Origin: Verrucomicrobiota bacterium
GTDB lineage: Bacteria > Verrucomicrobiota > Verrucomicrobiia > Methylacidiphilales > Verrucolacustridaceae
Direction of reading: 5' to 3'
Assembly (NCBI GenBank): GCA_009927835.1
Contig: RFMG01000184.1
Span: 1-32,542 of the forward strand
DNA: 32,542 nucleotides
Shown here: positions 14,359 to 24,500 of the stretch, one piece after another
How the letters are laid out: each line of letters starts with the position of its first letter
Position numbering within the stretch: position 1 is the stretch's first letter
Program-made: the position numbers and the translations under genes
Notes under the pieces: model-generated
What the model was told of the DNA's origin: nothing
Database searches by the model: none
Seen by the model: the letters and a program-made list of their open reading frames with translations, nothing else

Positions 14359-16949
14359 GACTCCGCCCAGGTGATCAGCCTCAACTCGTGGGCCTGGGTT
14401 AAAGACGGGTGGGAAGGGCGGACCCGGACGTTGAATTTGAAATTTCCAGAATCATCGACCGGAACTCGACCCCCATAACCCTGCCAACCGTCCCGAATCT
14501 CACCTTGGGGCTCCAACCGCACCACTTTGGATTTTCCATCCGGCTCCGCCGCCATCAAATAGGCCTCCACCGCCACCTCCCCGCCCTGCAAACTTCCGAG
14601 GAAAACATTCACACTGACCGGCACCGTCTCCCCCACGCTTACCGTCGTTCGCCCGGGACCATTCCAACGAACCGCATTGGCCCGAACCTGAGGCCACGCC
14701 TTTCGGACCTTGTCTTTCCATAACGCCAGCTGCCGGGACTTTTCCCACCCGCTTTCGGCAAACATCCGTCCGTTCTCCGCCGCCCGCCGATAAAAATCGC
14801 CCGCATACTCCGCCACCATTCTTGAGGTGTTGTAGACCGGACCGATCGTCACCAAGCTGCGGCGGACCCGGTCAATCCATCGCTTTGGGACCCCCTCCCC
14901 GTCCTGATCGTAATAAAGCGGGACGATCTCGTGCTTCAGAATTTCGTACATGGAGAAGGAGTCGAACTCATCCTGTACCTCCGGTTCCAAACGAAACGTG
15001 TCATCCCCGATCGCCCAACCGTTCGTCCCGTCAAAAGCCTCGTCCCACCACCCGTCCCGCACGCTGAAGTTCAGGCATCCATTGGTGATCACCTTTTCGC
15101 CGCTGGTTCCGCTCGCCTCCAGCGGACGTGTCGGATTGTTGAGCCAGACATCGCAGCCGTGGTAGAGAAACCGGGCCACGTTGAAGTCATAATTTTCCAC
15201 GAAAACGATCCGGTCCTTGAACTGGGGCAGGGCGGAAATTTTCACGATCTGCTGGATCAACCTCTTCCCCCCCTCATCCGCCGGGTGGGCCTTCCCCGCG
15301 AAAAGAAACTGCACGGGGCGGGCCGGATCGTTGACGATCTGCGCCAACTTCTCCAAATCCCGGAAAAGGAGTGCCGCCCTCTTGTACGTCGCAAAACGGC
15401 GGGCAAAGCCGATCGTCAGCGCCTTGGGATCCAGCATCTGGTCCGTTTCCCGAATGTCCGCGGGTTTCGATCCGTTTCGCAGCCGTTGGGTCCGGACATT
15501 GGCACGGGCGAACTGAAGCAGCTTCAACTTCAGCTTCTGGTGGACTTTCCAGTACTCCTTGTCCTTGAAATCCACCCTCTTTTTCCACTCATCCACCTTG
15601 GCCACCTCCTCCTCCGTCCATACCCCGCCCTGTTTTTCCAGAAGGCTGCGGATTTCCGGGGCCATCCATGTGAACGTGTGGATTCCATTCGTCACATGCC
15701 GGATCGGGATCTCCTCCTTGGGAACCCCGGGCCAAACGTTCTGCCACATTCCCCGGGACACCTTGCCGTGGATGGCGCTGACACCGTTCGCCTGCCGCGA
15801 AAGGCGCAAGGCAAGAATCGTCATGCTAAACGGCTCCTCGGCTGAGTAGGTCCACGGCCGGCCCAACTTCAAAAGATCCTCAAACCCGATCTGGCAGTCC
15901 GCCACAAATTCCACAAAATATTTTTCCATCAGCTGCGGGGAAAAAGCATCGTTTCCGGCCGGCACGGGGGTGTGGGTCGTGAACACGTTGCTGGCGGCGA
16001 CCGACTGCAGGGCCTCGATAAACGTCAGTTTCGCTTCCTTGACCAAACGGCGGATTCTCTCCAGCCCCAGAAAGGCCGCATGCCCCTCGTTCATATGGAA
16101 AACACCCGGCTCCAGCCCCATGGCGGCCAAGGCTCTCACGCCGCCGATCCCCAGGACGATCTCCTGCTGCACCCGCATCTCATGATCCCCTCCATACAAC
16201 TGGTATGTGATTCTCCGATCCTCCGGCTCGTTCTCCGCCAAATCGGTATCCATCAAAAAAAGGCGGGTCAGCCCGATGCGCACCTCCCAAGCCTTGGCGT
16301 GGACGATTCGCCCGGGCATGGCCAACTCCACGACAACCGGGGTCTTTCCGTCCGCCGCCAGGGCCTCCCGGATCGGCAAATCCTGAAAAACGTTGTCGAT
16401 GGCAGAGGCCTCCTGCCATCCATCCCGGTTGATCCGTTGCGAAAAATATCCAAACCGATAAAGCAAACCCACGGCCACAAAGGGCAAGCCGAGGTCACTG
16501 GCCGATTTACAATGGTCTCCCGCCAAAATTCCCAAACCGCCGGAGTAGTTGGGGAGAGACTCATGAAATCCGAACTCCGCCGAAAAATAGGCGGCAAAGG
16601 GCGAATCCCTCTTCTCCTTGGGTAGGTTCCGGGTGAACCAGGTCTCCTTTCGATGAAGATAAGCCTCCAGGCGGGCATGCATTTTTTCAACCCGCTCGCG
16701 GTAACCCTTGTCCTTGGCCGCCACTTCCAGACGGTTTTGCTTCACCAAACGCAACATTCTGACCGGGCTATGCCCGCATGTCTCCCAAAGCTGGGGATCC
16801 AGCTCCCGAAAAAGATCCAAGGCATCATCATTCCAACTCCACCACAGGTTGAATGCCAGGCTGCGCAACCCCTCCAGTCCCTCCGGCACACGGGGCACCA
16901 CGGAGATATGAACAGGCCATGCAGGTACTTGATAGTCCGTTGTTTCCAT
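14355..16949 (-). CDS. glgP: Alpha-glucan (glycogen/maltodextrin) phosphorylase, DUF3417 type
   Basis: The protein is 864 aa. The N-terminal domain reads LRSLAFNLWWSWNDDALDLF, the DUF3417 signature of the short alpha-glucan phosphorylase family. GT35 phosphorylase catalytic features follow: YFSAEFGFHESLPNYSGGLG (near 120), FTTHTPVPAGND, and the PLP site EASGTSGEKVITNG with Lys619 as the predicted Schiff-base lysine. It releases glucose-1-phosphate from storage glucans in the cytoplasm. It stands between the acs unit (59 bp downstream of the isochorismatase gene) and shc. I see no terminator hairpin in either flanking gap. Confidence 0.93.
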   Translation of the reverse strand: METTDYQVPAWPVHISVVPRVPEGLEGLRSLAFNLWWSWNDDALDLFRELDPQLWETCGHSPVRMLRLVKQNRLEVAAKDKGYRERVEKMHARLEAYLHRKETWFTRNLPKEKRDSPFAAYFSAEFGFHESLPNYSGGLGILAGDHCKSASDLGLPFVAVGLLYRFGYFSQRINRDGWQEASAIDNVFQDLPIREALAADGKTPVVVELAMPGRIVHAKAWEVRIGLTRLFLMDTDLAENEPEDRRITYQLYGGDHEMRVQQEIVLGIGGVRALAAMGLEPGVFHMNEGHAAFLGLERIRRLVKEAKLTFIEALQSVAASNVFTTHTPVPAGNDAFSPQLMEKYFVEFVADCQIGFEDLLKLGRPWTYSAEEPFSMTILALRLSRQANGVSAIHGKVSRGMWQNVWPGVPKEEIPIRHVTNGIHTFTWMAPEIRSLLEKQGGVWTEEEVAKVDEWKKRVDFKDKEYWKVHQKLKLKLLQFARANVRTQRLRNGSKPADIRETDQMLDPKALTIGFARRFATYKRAALLFRDLEKLAQIVNDPARPVQFLFAGKAHPADEGGKRLIQQIVKISALPQFKDRIVFVENYDFNVARFLYHGCDVWLNNPTRPLEASGTSGEKVITNGCLNFSVRDGWWDEAFDGTNGWAIGDDTFRLEPEVQDEFDSFSMYEILKHEIVPLYYDQDGEGVPKRWIDRVRRSLVTIGPVYNTSRMVAEYAGDFYRRAAENGRMFAESGWEKSRQLALWKDKVRKAWPQVRANAVRWNGPGRTTVSVGETVPVSVNVFLGSLQGGEVAVEAYLMAAEPDGKSKVVRLEPQGEIRDGWQGYGGRVPVDDSGNFKFNVRVRPSHPSLTQAHELRLITWAES

Positions 16950-17008
16950 GAAAGGTTTTGAGGTTGGGCTGGGGTGGCGTGCGGGGCTAGAAAAATGTGG
17001 CGTGACGA

Positions 17009-17542
17009 CTACTTCACCAGCACCTGGATTTCCTTGAAGTTTTTATGATCGGAGCTTCCCATCATTTCGAATAGAACCGCCTCCACCGTGGTGACCACCA
17101 CCCGGTCGGCCCTCATCTCGGCCAGGGCGATTTCCCGATCCCGCTCCCTTCGCGACCCGATCGCATCCGCCACCACGATCGGCGTCAACTCCCTCAGCCT
17201 AAGGTCGTAGACCGTTTGCCGGATACAGACATGGGCCTCACATCCCGCAACCAGGATCCTCTTTTTGCCCAACATCTTTCCCTGTTCGGATGCGGAGAAT
17301 TGGGTTTTTTCAAACGGTTTGCAGCCGCGACCCGCCGCACGAAGAATGGCTGGAACCGTTTTTCCCAGCTTGGCGGGTGCCTGCTCGGTAATCGCGATCG
17401 GGACCCCCAACAAGCTCACCCCTTTCACCAGGATCTCCAACCTCTCCAGCCAGTCCCCCGGCTCTTTCACGGCCGCGACCAGCTTTTCCTGGGCGTCGAC
17501 AACCAGCAAAGCCGCCTCCGCGGCAGATAAACGCCAGGACAT
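17009..17542 (-). CDS. Isochorismatase-like cysteine hydrolase
   Basis: The 177-aa size and fold suit the isochorismatase/nicotinamidase superfamily. The Asp-Lys-Cys triad is visible as Asp16 (LLVVDAQEK), Lys79 (FEKTQFSA) and Cys106 (AGCEAHVCIRQT). The sequence resembles YcaC-type hydrolases, whose substrates are often unknown, more than true isochorismatases. It is cytoplasmic. It begins directly at the acs stop with no gap, so it is the last gene of the asmA-yicC-gmk-coaC-acs unit. Confidence 0.85.
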   Translation of the reverse strand: MSWRLSAAEAALLVVDAQEKLVAAVKEPGDWLERLEILVKGVSLLGVPIAITEQAPAKLGKTVPAILRAAGRGCKPFEKTQFSASEQGKMLGKKRILVAGCEAHVCIRQTVYDLRLRELTPIVVADAIGSRRERDREIALAEMRADRVVVTTVEAVLFEMMGSSDHKNFKEIQVLVK

Positions 17543-19474
17543 TTACGATTCCTCTTTCGAATCGGCCTGCAGAGAGGCGATCACATTCAGATCCTCCAGC
17601 GTGGTCACATCCCCCTTCACCGACCCGCCCGCCGCCACCTCTTTCAGCAAACGACGCATGATCTTTCCACTCCGGGTTTTGGGCAGGGCCTCGGCAAAAC
17701 GAATCTGGTCTGGTTTGGCGATCGGACCGATCTCCTTGCTCACTCTCTCGCGCAACGCGGCGATCAACTCGGGACCCGACCCATGCCCCGCCTTCAATGT
17801 CACAAAGGCCACAACCGCCTGACCTTTCAGGTCGTCAGGACGGCCCACCACCGCGGCTTCCGCAACGGCAGGGTGGGTCACCAACGCGCTTTCCACCTCC
17901 GCCGTCCCCAATCGGTGGCCCGAGACATTCAACACGTCGTCAATCCTCCCTGAAATCCAGTAGTAGCCGTCCGCGTCTTTTTTGGCTCCGTCGCCGGTGA
18001 AATAACTTTTCGGGACATCACTCCAATACGTTTTTACATAGCGCCCGGAATCCCCATAAATCGTGCGCAACATCGACGGCCACGGTTTTCGCACCACCAA
18101 CTTCCCCTGGACTCCGGCCTTCACCTCTTTTCCCTGGTCGTCCACCACCGCAAGATCCACCCCGAAAAAAGGCACCCCGGCAGAGCCCGGCTTCGTCTCG
18201 TGGACCCCGGGCAAGGTGGTGATCAGGTGACTTCCCGTCTCCGTCTGCCACCACGTGTCCACGATCGGACACCGCCCCCCGCCAATCACCTGGTGATACC
18301 AACGCCAGGCCTCCGGATTGATCGGCTCCCCCACCGATCCCAACAAACGCAACGAGGATAGGTCGTGCTTCTTCACCCAAGCATCCCCCCAGCGAAGGAA
18401 GGACCGGATGGCCGTGGGTGCCGTGTAAAAAATATTCACCCGATGCTTTTCGATGATCTGCCAAAAACGATCCGGTTCGGGTTGGTTCGGCACCCCCTCA
18501 TACATCATGCTGGTCGTGCCGTTGCTCAGCGCCCCGTACACGGTGTAACTGTGGCCCGTCACCCAGCCCACGTCGGCCGTGCACCAAAAAAGATCGTTTT
18601 CCTTCAGGTCAAACACCCACTTCGTGGTCAGATGCGCCCCCAGAAGATATCCGGCCGTGGTGTGCAGGATCCCCTTCGGCTTGCCCGTGCTCCCGCTTGT
18701 ATAAAGAATAAAAAGCGGATCCTCGCTATCCATTTTCTCAGGGGGACAGGTCGTGGGCTGTTGCGCCACCAGCTCATGCCACCAACGGTCGATCGGATTC
18801 AACGTTTCGATGTGACCCGTTCGCCGCAGGACAATGACCCTCCGCACTCCCGGGCAAACCGCCACCGCGGCATCCACATTCTGCTTCAACCCTCCCACCT
18901 GACCTCTCCGATACCCACCGTCCGCCGTGACCACCAGCTGGGCCCCACTGTCCCGAATCCGGTCTTTCAGGGATTCCGAACTAAACCCCCCGAATACCAC
19001 GCTGTGAACGGCCCCGATTCGTGCACAAGCCAACATGGCAATCGCAGCCTCCGGAACCATGGGTAGATAAATCACGACACGGTCCCCCTTTTTCACTCCT
19101 TCCGCTTTCAGTGCATTCGCAAACCGACACACCTCGTCATGCAACTGCTGGTAGGTCAGCACCCTGACATCTCCGGGTTCCCCCTCGAAGAGAATCGCCG
19201 CCTTGTGCCGTTTGCCGCTCTCGAGGTGGCGATCGATGCAGTTGTAGCTGACATTCAACTTTCCGCCGACAAACCACTTCGCAAACGGAGCCTTCCAAAC
19301 CAACGTCTTTTTCGGCTCCGTGAACCAGGCCAGCTCCCCTTTTCCCATCCGGCCCCAAAACGTGTCGGGACGTTTCAACGACTCCCGATACAGCGTCTGA
19401 TAGCGGGAGCGGCTTGCGAAAACCGCCTGTTTCGTGAAGGAGGGGGAGGGTTTGTACGTTTCCGGATGCTTCAT
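17543..19474 (-). CDS. acs: Acetyl-CoA synthetase (AMP-forming)
   Basis: The true start is ATG 19474 ([10 protein letters not shown]), giving 643 aa, the usual Acs length; the 158 residues before it in the ORF are from another frame of coaC. Visible motifs include the ATP-binding P-loop [15 protein letters not shown], the WWQTETGSH motif, the [19 protein letters not shown] hinge region, and [14 protein letters not shown]. The last contains Lys604, the site that is acetylated to switch the enzyme off in this family. It activates acetate to acetyl-CoA in the cytoplasm. Its start overlaps the coaC stop by ATGA. Confidence 0.96.
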   Translation of the reverse strand: MKHPETYKPSPSFTKQAVFASRSRYQTLYRESLKRPDTFWGRMGKGELAWFTEPKKTLVWKAPFAKWFVGGKLNVSYNCIDRHLESGKRHKAAILFEGEPGDVRVLTYQQLHDEVCRFANALKAEGVKKGDRVVIYLPMVPEAAIAMLACARIGAVHSVVFGGFSSESLKDRIRDSGAQLVVTADGGYRRGQVGGLKQNVDAAVAVCPGVRRVIVLRRTGHIETLNPIDRWWHELVAQQPTTCPPEKMDSEDPLFILYTSGSTGKPKGILHTTAGYLLGAHLTTKWVFDLKENDLFWCTADVGWVTGHSYTVYGALSNGTTSMMYEGVPNQPEPDRFWQIIEKHRVNIFYTAPTAIRSFLRWGDAWVKKHDLSSLRLLGSVGEPINPEAWRWYHQVIGGGRCPIVDTWWQTETGSHLITTLPGVHETKPGSAGVPFFGVDLAVVDDQGKEVKAGVQGKLVVRKPWPSMLRTIYGDSGRYVKTYWSDVPKSYFTGDGAKKDADGYYWISGRIDDVLNVSGHRLGTAEVESALVTHPAVAEAAVVGRPDDLKGQAVVAFVTLKAGHGSGPELIAALRERVSKEIGPIAKPDQIRFAEALPKTRSGKIMRRLLKEVAAGGSVKGDVTTLEDLNVIASLQADSKEES

Positions 19475-20046
19475 GGCGAAACCTTCTTTGCCTTGGTTTT
19501 TGTCAAAGCTTTCCCCACTTCCGCAAGAATTTCGGCCACGGGTGCCATCCGGCCCGGACCCACCTCCCCGCAGGCCAATCTTCCCTCCCCCGGACCGACC
19601 CATCGTGCCCCTCGCTGGGTCAGAATCCTGACATTGGCTTGGGTTGCAGCATGCCTCCACATCTGGGTGTTCATCGCGGGTGCAAAAACCAAGGGTGCCC
19701 GGGATGCCAACAGCACGGCTCCTAGGACATCCCCCGCCATCCCGTGGGCCGCTCGGGCGAGGCAATCCGCAGTCGCCGGGGCCACCACCACCACATCGGC
19801 CATGCGTGCCAGATCCAGATGACCCATTCTTCCACCCTCCGCCTCCTCCCACAGGGAAGTGTGCACAGGCCGGTGGGTCAATGCCGACAAGGTGAGCGGA
19901 GTGATAAAACGGGCCCCGTCCCCTGTCAGAATCGCGTGCACTTCCCACCCTTTTTGCACCATGCCACTCGCCAGATCGGCGGCACGGAATGCCGCTATCG
20001 ATCCGGTCACGCCAAGCACAATGCAGGGGGGACGTCTCTCAGCCAT
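19471..20046 (-). CDS. coaC: Stand-alone phosphopantothenoylcysteine decarboxylase (CoaC flavoprotein)
   Basis: From ATG 20046 the product is 191 aa and matches the flavin-containing half of CoaBC. It has an N-terminal flavin loop ([10 protein letters not shown]), catalytic His76 ([10 protein letters not shown]), PAMNTQMW (123-130) and the substrate loop [11 protein letters not shown] with Cys159. It decarboxylates 4-phosphopantothenoylcysteine in CoA synthesis. The fused CoaB synthetase domain found in most bacteria is absent: the frame ends at residue 191 with a Lys-rich tail, and acs starts in the next frame. CoaB must therefore be elsewhere if the pathway is complete. The start overlaps gmk by 8 bp. 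Confidence 0.85.
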   Translation of the reverse strand: MAERRPPCIVLGVTGSIAAFRAADLASGMVQKGWEVHAILTGDGARFITPLTLSALTHRPVHTSLWEEAEGGRMGHLDLARMADVVVVAPATADCLARAAHGMAGDVLGAVLLASRAPLVFAPAMNTQMWRHAATQANVRILTQRGARWVGPGEGRLACGEVGPGRMAPVAEILAEVGKALTKTKAKKVSP

Positions 20047-20653
20047 GTTGCAGGTCCAGCCTCCGGCTGAGATAGCGTTCGGCCCGGATGATGGCACGGA
20101 ACTTGATCAGATCCTCCTCCATCGAGCTGCTTAAAATCGTGTATCGGTAACTTTTCCAATCCGCCATTTCCGAATCGGCGGCTTGGATTCGTTTGGCAAT
20201 CTCTCGCGCGTCCTCCGTTCCGCGTCCCTGCAGCCTTCGCCTCAGCTCTTCCAGATCCGGGGGCATGATAAAGATATCCGCCAGGGCCTCCTTGATTTTC
20301 GCATCCTGCGTCATTCGCACCTGCCGCGCCCCCTGAACATCGATATCCAGCAAAACATCCCTGCCCGCTGCCAAATGCTCCAGGACAGGCGCTTTGGGAG
20401 TTCCATAGAGGTGTCCGTACACATCCGCCGTCTCCAACATCTCCCCCTCCTTGATTTTCTTCCGGAACTCCGCCTCGCTGAGAAAAAAGTAGTCCACCCC
20501 GTTTTTCTCGCCTGCGCGGATCGGGCGAGTCGTGCAGCTGATCGAGTACACAAGATCCGGGGTCTGGCGAACACTCGTGCAAAGGGTCGTTTTGCCCGTT
20601 CCCGAAGGTGCCGAGACGACGAAAAGGATTCCGGATCGGTTGAAGTTATTCAA
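20039..20653 (-). CDS. gmk: Guanylate kinase
   Basis: The 204-aa product carries the Walker A APSGTGKT (15-22) of guanylate kinases. It also has YSISCTTRPIRAGEKNGVDYFF (GMP-binding), the VLLDIDVQGARQV Walker B region and IFIMPPDLEELRRRL. It phosphorylates GMP to GDP. It overlaps yicC by 8 bp and coaC by 8 bp, which places it inside one transcription unit. The yicC-gmk pairing is widely conserved in bacteria. Confidence 0.96.
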   Translation of the reverse strand: MNNFNRSGILFVVSAPSGTGKTTLCTSVRQTPDLVYSISCTTRPIRAGEKNGVDYFFLSEAEFRKKIKEGEMLETADVYGHLYGTPKAPVLEHLAAGRDVLLDIDVQGARQVRMTQDAKIKEALADIFIMPPDLEELRRRLQGRGTEDAREIAKRIQAADSEMADWKSYRYTILSSSMEEDLIKFRAIIRAERYLSRRLDLQHG

Positions 20654-21527
20654 GGTTGGCCGCCTGTTCCCTGAGTTTCTCCAGCTCGGATTTAAAGCTG
20701 ATTGCCAACCGCGTCAGACCCAGGTCCCCGGATTTCGACCCGACCGTGTTGACTTCTCGTTGCAACTCCTGAATCAGGAACTCCAGGGTTCGACCCCCCG
20801 GGGCCCGCGTGGATGCCAACCCCTGCGCCTCCAGAAGGTGCGCCCGGAGGCGACCCAGCTCCTCCGTCACATCCCCACGGTCGGCGGCCGAGGCCACCTC
20901 CCGCACAACCCGCTCCGGATCCAGCACCACACCCGCCTCCCCGGCCAACTCCCGGATCCTACCGCAAATTCTTTGCCCCTGCTTGCGCCGCATTTCTCCT
21001 GCCGCCCGCTCCATTTTTTTTCGGATCCCCTCCATTTTGCGCAAATGTGCGCGCAACGCCCCGACCATCCTCGCACCCTCCCTCTCCCGTGATTCCACCA
21101 TCTTTTTCACGGCCCGACGCACCCCATCCAGGATTTTTCGATCCTCCGCCGGTGCCACCGTCCGACCTGTACTTACCACCACCCCGGGCAAACCCAAAAG
21201 ATCCGACCAGGAGGGCCCACCCTCCACCCCTAGTTTTTTCCCCGCTTTTTTGAGTTCGGCCGCATACGCCTCCGCTTTGCCCAAATCCAAAGCACGCCCA
21301 TTCCGATCCGTAACCGCCTCAATGTGCATGGCAACCGTAACCTTTCCACGGGCGACCGCCTCTGCCACATCCTCCCGAACCTGACGTTCGAGCCGTGCCA
21401 GATCTCCGGGTGTAAAAACGATGACCTCCAACCCCCGTTTGTTCACCGAGCTGACCTCGATCCGGATCCGGGCATGCCGCGTCGGCACCTCCACCGAACC
21501 AAAACCGGTCATGCTGCGCATTCTCAA
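20646..21527 (-). CDS. yicC: YicC/YloC family endoribonuclease
   Basis: The N-terminus MRMRSMTGFGSVEV and SSVNKRGLEV are family hallmarks. The C-terminal DUF1732 domain reads GRTLEFLIQELQREVNTVGSKSGDLGLTRLAISFKSELEKLREQAANLE, matching the RNase-type acidic/hydrophobic helices of YicC. YicC proteins are RNA endonucleases in E. coli and B. subtilis. The length of 293 aa is normal. It sits 24 bp after the AsmA-like gene and overlaps gmk. Confidence 0.93.
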   Translation of the reverse strand: MRMRSMTGFGSVEVPTRHARIRIEVSSVNKRGLEVIVFTPGDLARLERQVREDVAEAVARGKVTVAMHIEAVTDRNGRALDLGKAEAYAAELKKAGKKLGVEGGPSWSDLLGLPGVVVSTGRTVAPAEDRKILDGVRRAVKKMVESREREGARMVGALRAHLRKMEGIRKKMERAAGEMRRKQGQRICGRIRELAGEAGVVLDPERVVREVASAADRGDVTEELGRLRAHLLEAQGLASTRAPGGRTLEFLIQELQREVNTVGSKSGDLGLTRLAISFKSELEKLREQAANLE

Positions 21528-21551
21528 ATCCTACGGGATTCACCCCGCAAC

Positions 21552-24500
21552 TCAAAACCCTTTAAATAGATTGCCGACTCCTTGAAGGATGGAGCTCGCA
21601 GGCTGTGTTACCGCCCCCGCCGCCCCCCCCGCCGCGCTGCCCGCTCCCTGCAAAATCCCGGTTGGAGCATTCAGCAAAAGGTTGATTCCGCCCTCCGCCA
21701 GCATTTTCCCAACATCCATGCTTACTTTGGGATCCGCCAAAGTCCCCGTGATCCGGGCATTGCCGGGAATCTTCGTATAGTAATCGTTGCTCGATCCGAT
21801 CAACTGTGTCATCACCCCCTGCAGCTGTCCGCTGCTTTGCATCGCCTCCTTGGTTAGGGCCAAACGCACTTTGAAATCCAGCGTCTGATCCCACCAGTCC
21901 AACCACCCATCCAAATCTGCCGACAGAGCCGTTCCGCTGACCTTCAGATTGGGAACGCTGATCCGCTTCCCCTGAAGGGTAAAGTTGGATCCCAAATCAT
22001 TGATCTCACTTCCTGCAATAAAGCTGGACCCCAAAAATGCTCCCGCCGCCCGCAACGCCTTGGCCAACGAGGGCAACCTCTCCAAATGCGCCTGATAAAG
22101 TCGAAAGGTGCCCTGTCCGGTCAACGAGCGCCTCAGCTCCTCGAGGGTCGGTTTTCCCGCCTGCGCCGCGAGTTGCAGGTCCACCCACCCGCCGATCGGA
22201 CCATTTGCATCCGTGATGAGATTCCCCAAAATGGCCCCGAGCGGAAACTTGCTCATCACCACCTTGGCCTGAACCGGTTGATCCACCCCCCCCGACTGCA
22301 CCACCGAGGCCTGGATGAGCCCGCCTTTGACCTGAACCACCGACGGGTCCACCAAAATACCCTCCGGACCCCATCGAAAACGCGGGATCTGTACAGGCCC
22401 TACCGTCGCCTCCTCCACCAGCACCTGCTGCAAGGATGCGGAGAAATCGATCCTCCACGGCTCCTCGGGGGTCGGTGCGACTCCGGCTGCTGGCTTCGCA
22501 TTTCGAATCTGCTCCGTCTGGGCCAGGATTCCCCGCAGATCAAGAACTCCGCCCCTGACTTGGGCCTTCACAGAATGACGGCCCACCATCAGCGAGGGGA
22601 TTTCAACAGGATCGTTGGGATACGTGGAAAAGGTCAAAGACCCGTCCTTGAAGACAAAACTCTTCGTTCTCTTGTCGTAATCAAAATCCCCATTCAACCG
22701 GGCTGACACACTTTCCTTTTTCATGTCATCCATCAGGCGCACATCCAACAAACTGAGATCAACCTCACCGCTGCCGCCATACTCTCCGGGCTGAAAAAAT
22801 CCGGCCCCCGCAACCACATCCCCATCCACCCATCGGGCGGGGGTCAGCCACCGATTCATCAGCCAAGCTGCCCATCCCTCCGAGAAGCGCCCACCTCCCC
22901 ACGCCCACGCACCATCCCTCACCCAATTCATCTGGTTCACGGAAAGGTTTCCCACGTCGCTCTTTGCACTTAACTCCGCATCCTTGATCGATTGCAGCCC
23001 GTTTTTCCACTGGAGAATCCCCTGACTGCGGACCTCCGCTCCCGTGATCGTGCCCAAGCTGCTAGCCCCCCCCGAAAAACCGTTGATGACCGCACTGTAC
23101 CCAATCGTCCTCGCCCCATCCTTGGGATCCCCCACCTCCGCCTCAAGGGTCATGTTCCCTTCGGAAAGATAGTCCGACCAGCCGGTGAAAACATCTTTCA
23201 GAACCGCCAGATCCAAGGTGCCCTTCGCCGATAAGGCCGGTCGGGACTCCTTTTCGACCTGAACATCCAACCAGGCACGTCCTCCCCTCTTCAGCACCAA
23301 ACTTACTTTCGGCACGTCCAGATCCCCCTTTTCTCCCAGCGTGACTCCAGCATTCAAACTCACCTCGTGGTCTTTGAGTTGAACCTGAGGCAAATCGATC
23401 GTGAAGTCGGGCATCTGCAGATCCACCTGCCCTTGGAAGACTCCTTTCTTTGGATCGCTGCGAACCTGGATGGATCCTGATGCCGATCCCAACAGGGAAG
23501 TCTCCTTCGCCTCCGGAAAGATCAGGGGGGCGAACAATCCGACCGGCCAACTTGTGTACCGAATCGATCCTTGCGCCACTCCTTGCCCGCCCGGCCTCCA
23601 CTCCCCTTTTCCGATCTTCTCCAAAGTCAAGGTTTGATCCAACGATGCCCGGATCGCCTCGCTCCCGTCCCGATGAAGCGCCATCAGGGAGAGCTGCTCA
23701 ACCGAAAGCTTGCCGGCCGTGCCGGAGGGCCAAGTCGCCTGGACACCCCCCTGAATCGATGAAAAATCTACCAGACGGGAATGGTTCGCGGTGCCGGTTT
23801 CGACCGTGATCGAACCGTCGAGGCTGGTCTTCACCCGATCCTGACTTCCTTTCCGCTCGTAAAAAAAAGAGCCCTTGCCGCTCGCCGCCTGCCATTTCCA
23901 ATTCGGGGTGATCAACCCCAGAAGGGGGACCAGGCAGGATGACTCCACCCGGGTCAGCTCCAAACTGGCCTTGCCCTCATTCCGTGAGGGAGTCCAATCC
24001 CCCAGCTCCGTGACTCTCCAGCAACGTCTGTCCTCCCCGCTCCGCTTGCCCGATGAATTCGGGAAAACTCCAACACCCCGATTGATACATCAGCTCGGAA
24101 GAGGCCCTTGCCTTCCATGGTGCCGCTGTCTCCCCGGGCCAGTGCATCTTCTCCATGGTGAGGGAAGCCAAACCTTTTCCCTTTTCCTGCAGGTTTCCGG
24201 AGAATTCGATGTGGAGCTTGGCCGTTCCCGAATCAGGCCAAAGTTTCGCTCCCGACCAGGCATTCCCCAACCCAACCAGTCCTGCCTGCCCGTCCCCCAT
24301 CACCCATCCCTCCTTCTTCGCCCAATCCCACTCCGCACCGATTTTTGCCTTCAGATCCTCCGCCTCCCCTCCGGCCCAACTTGCCTGAAAAACGCCCTCC
24401 TCAAGACGGAATTTTTTCGAGCCCTCAAAAACGGTCCGGAATTGCACCCCGGCGGAATCCACCTGCAAATCTCCCTTTAACCACGACCCGCTCGCCTTCA

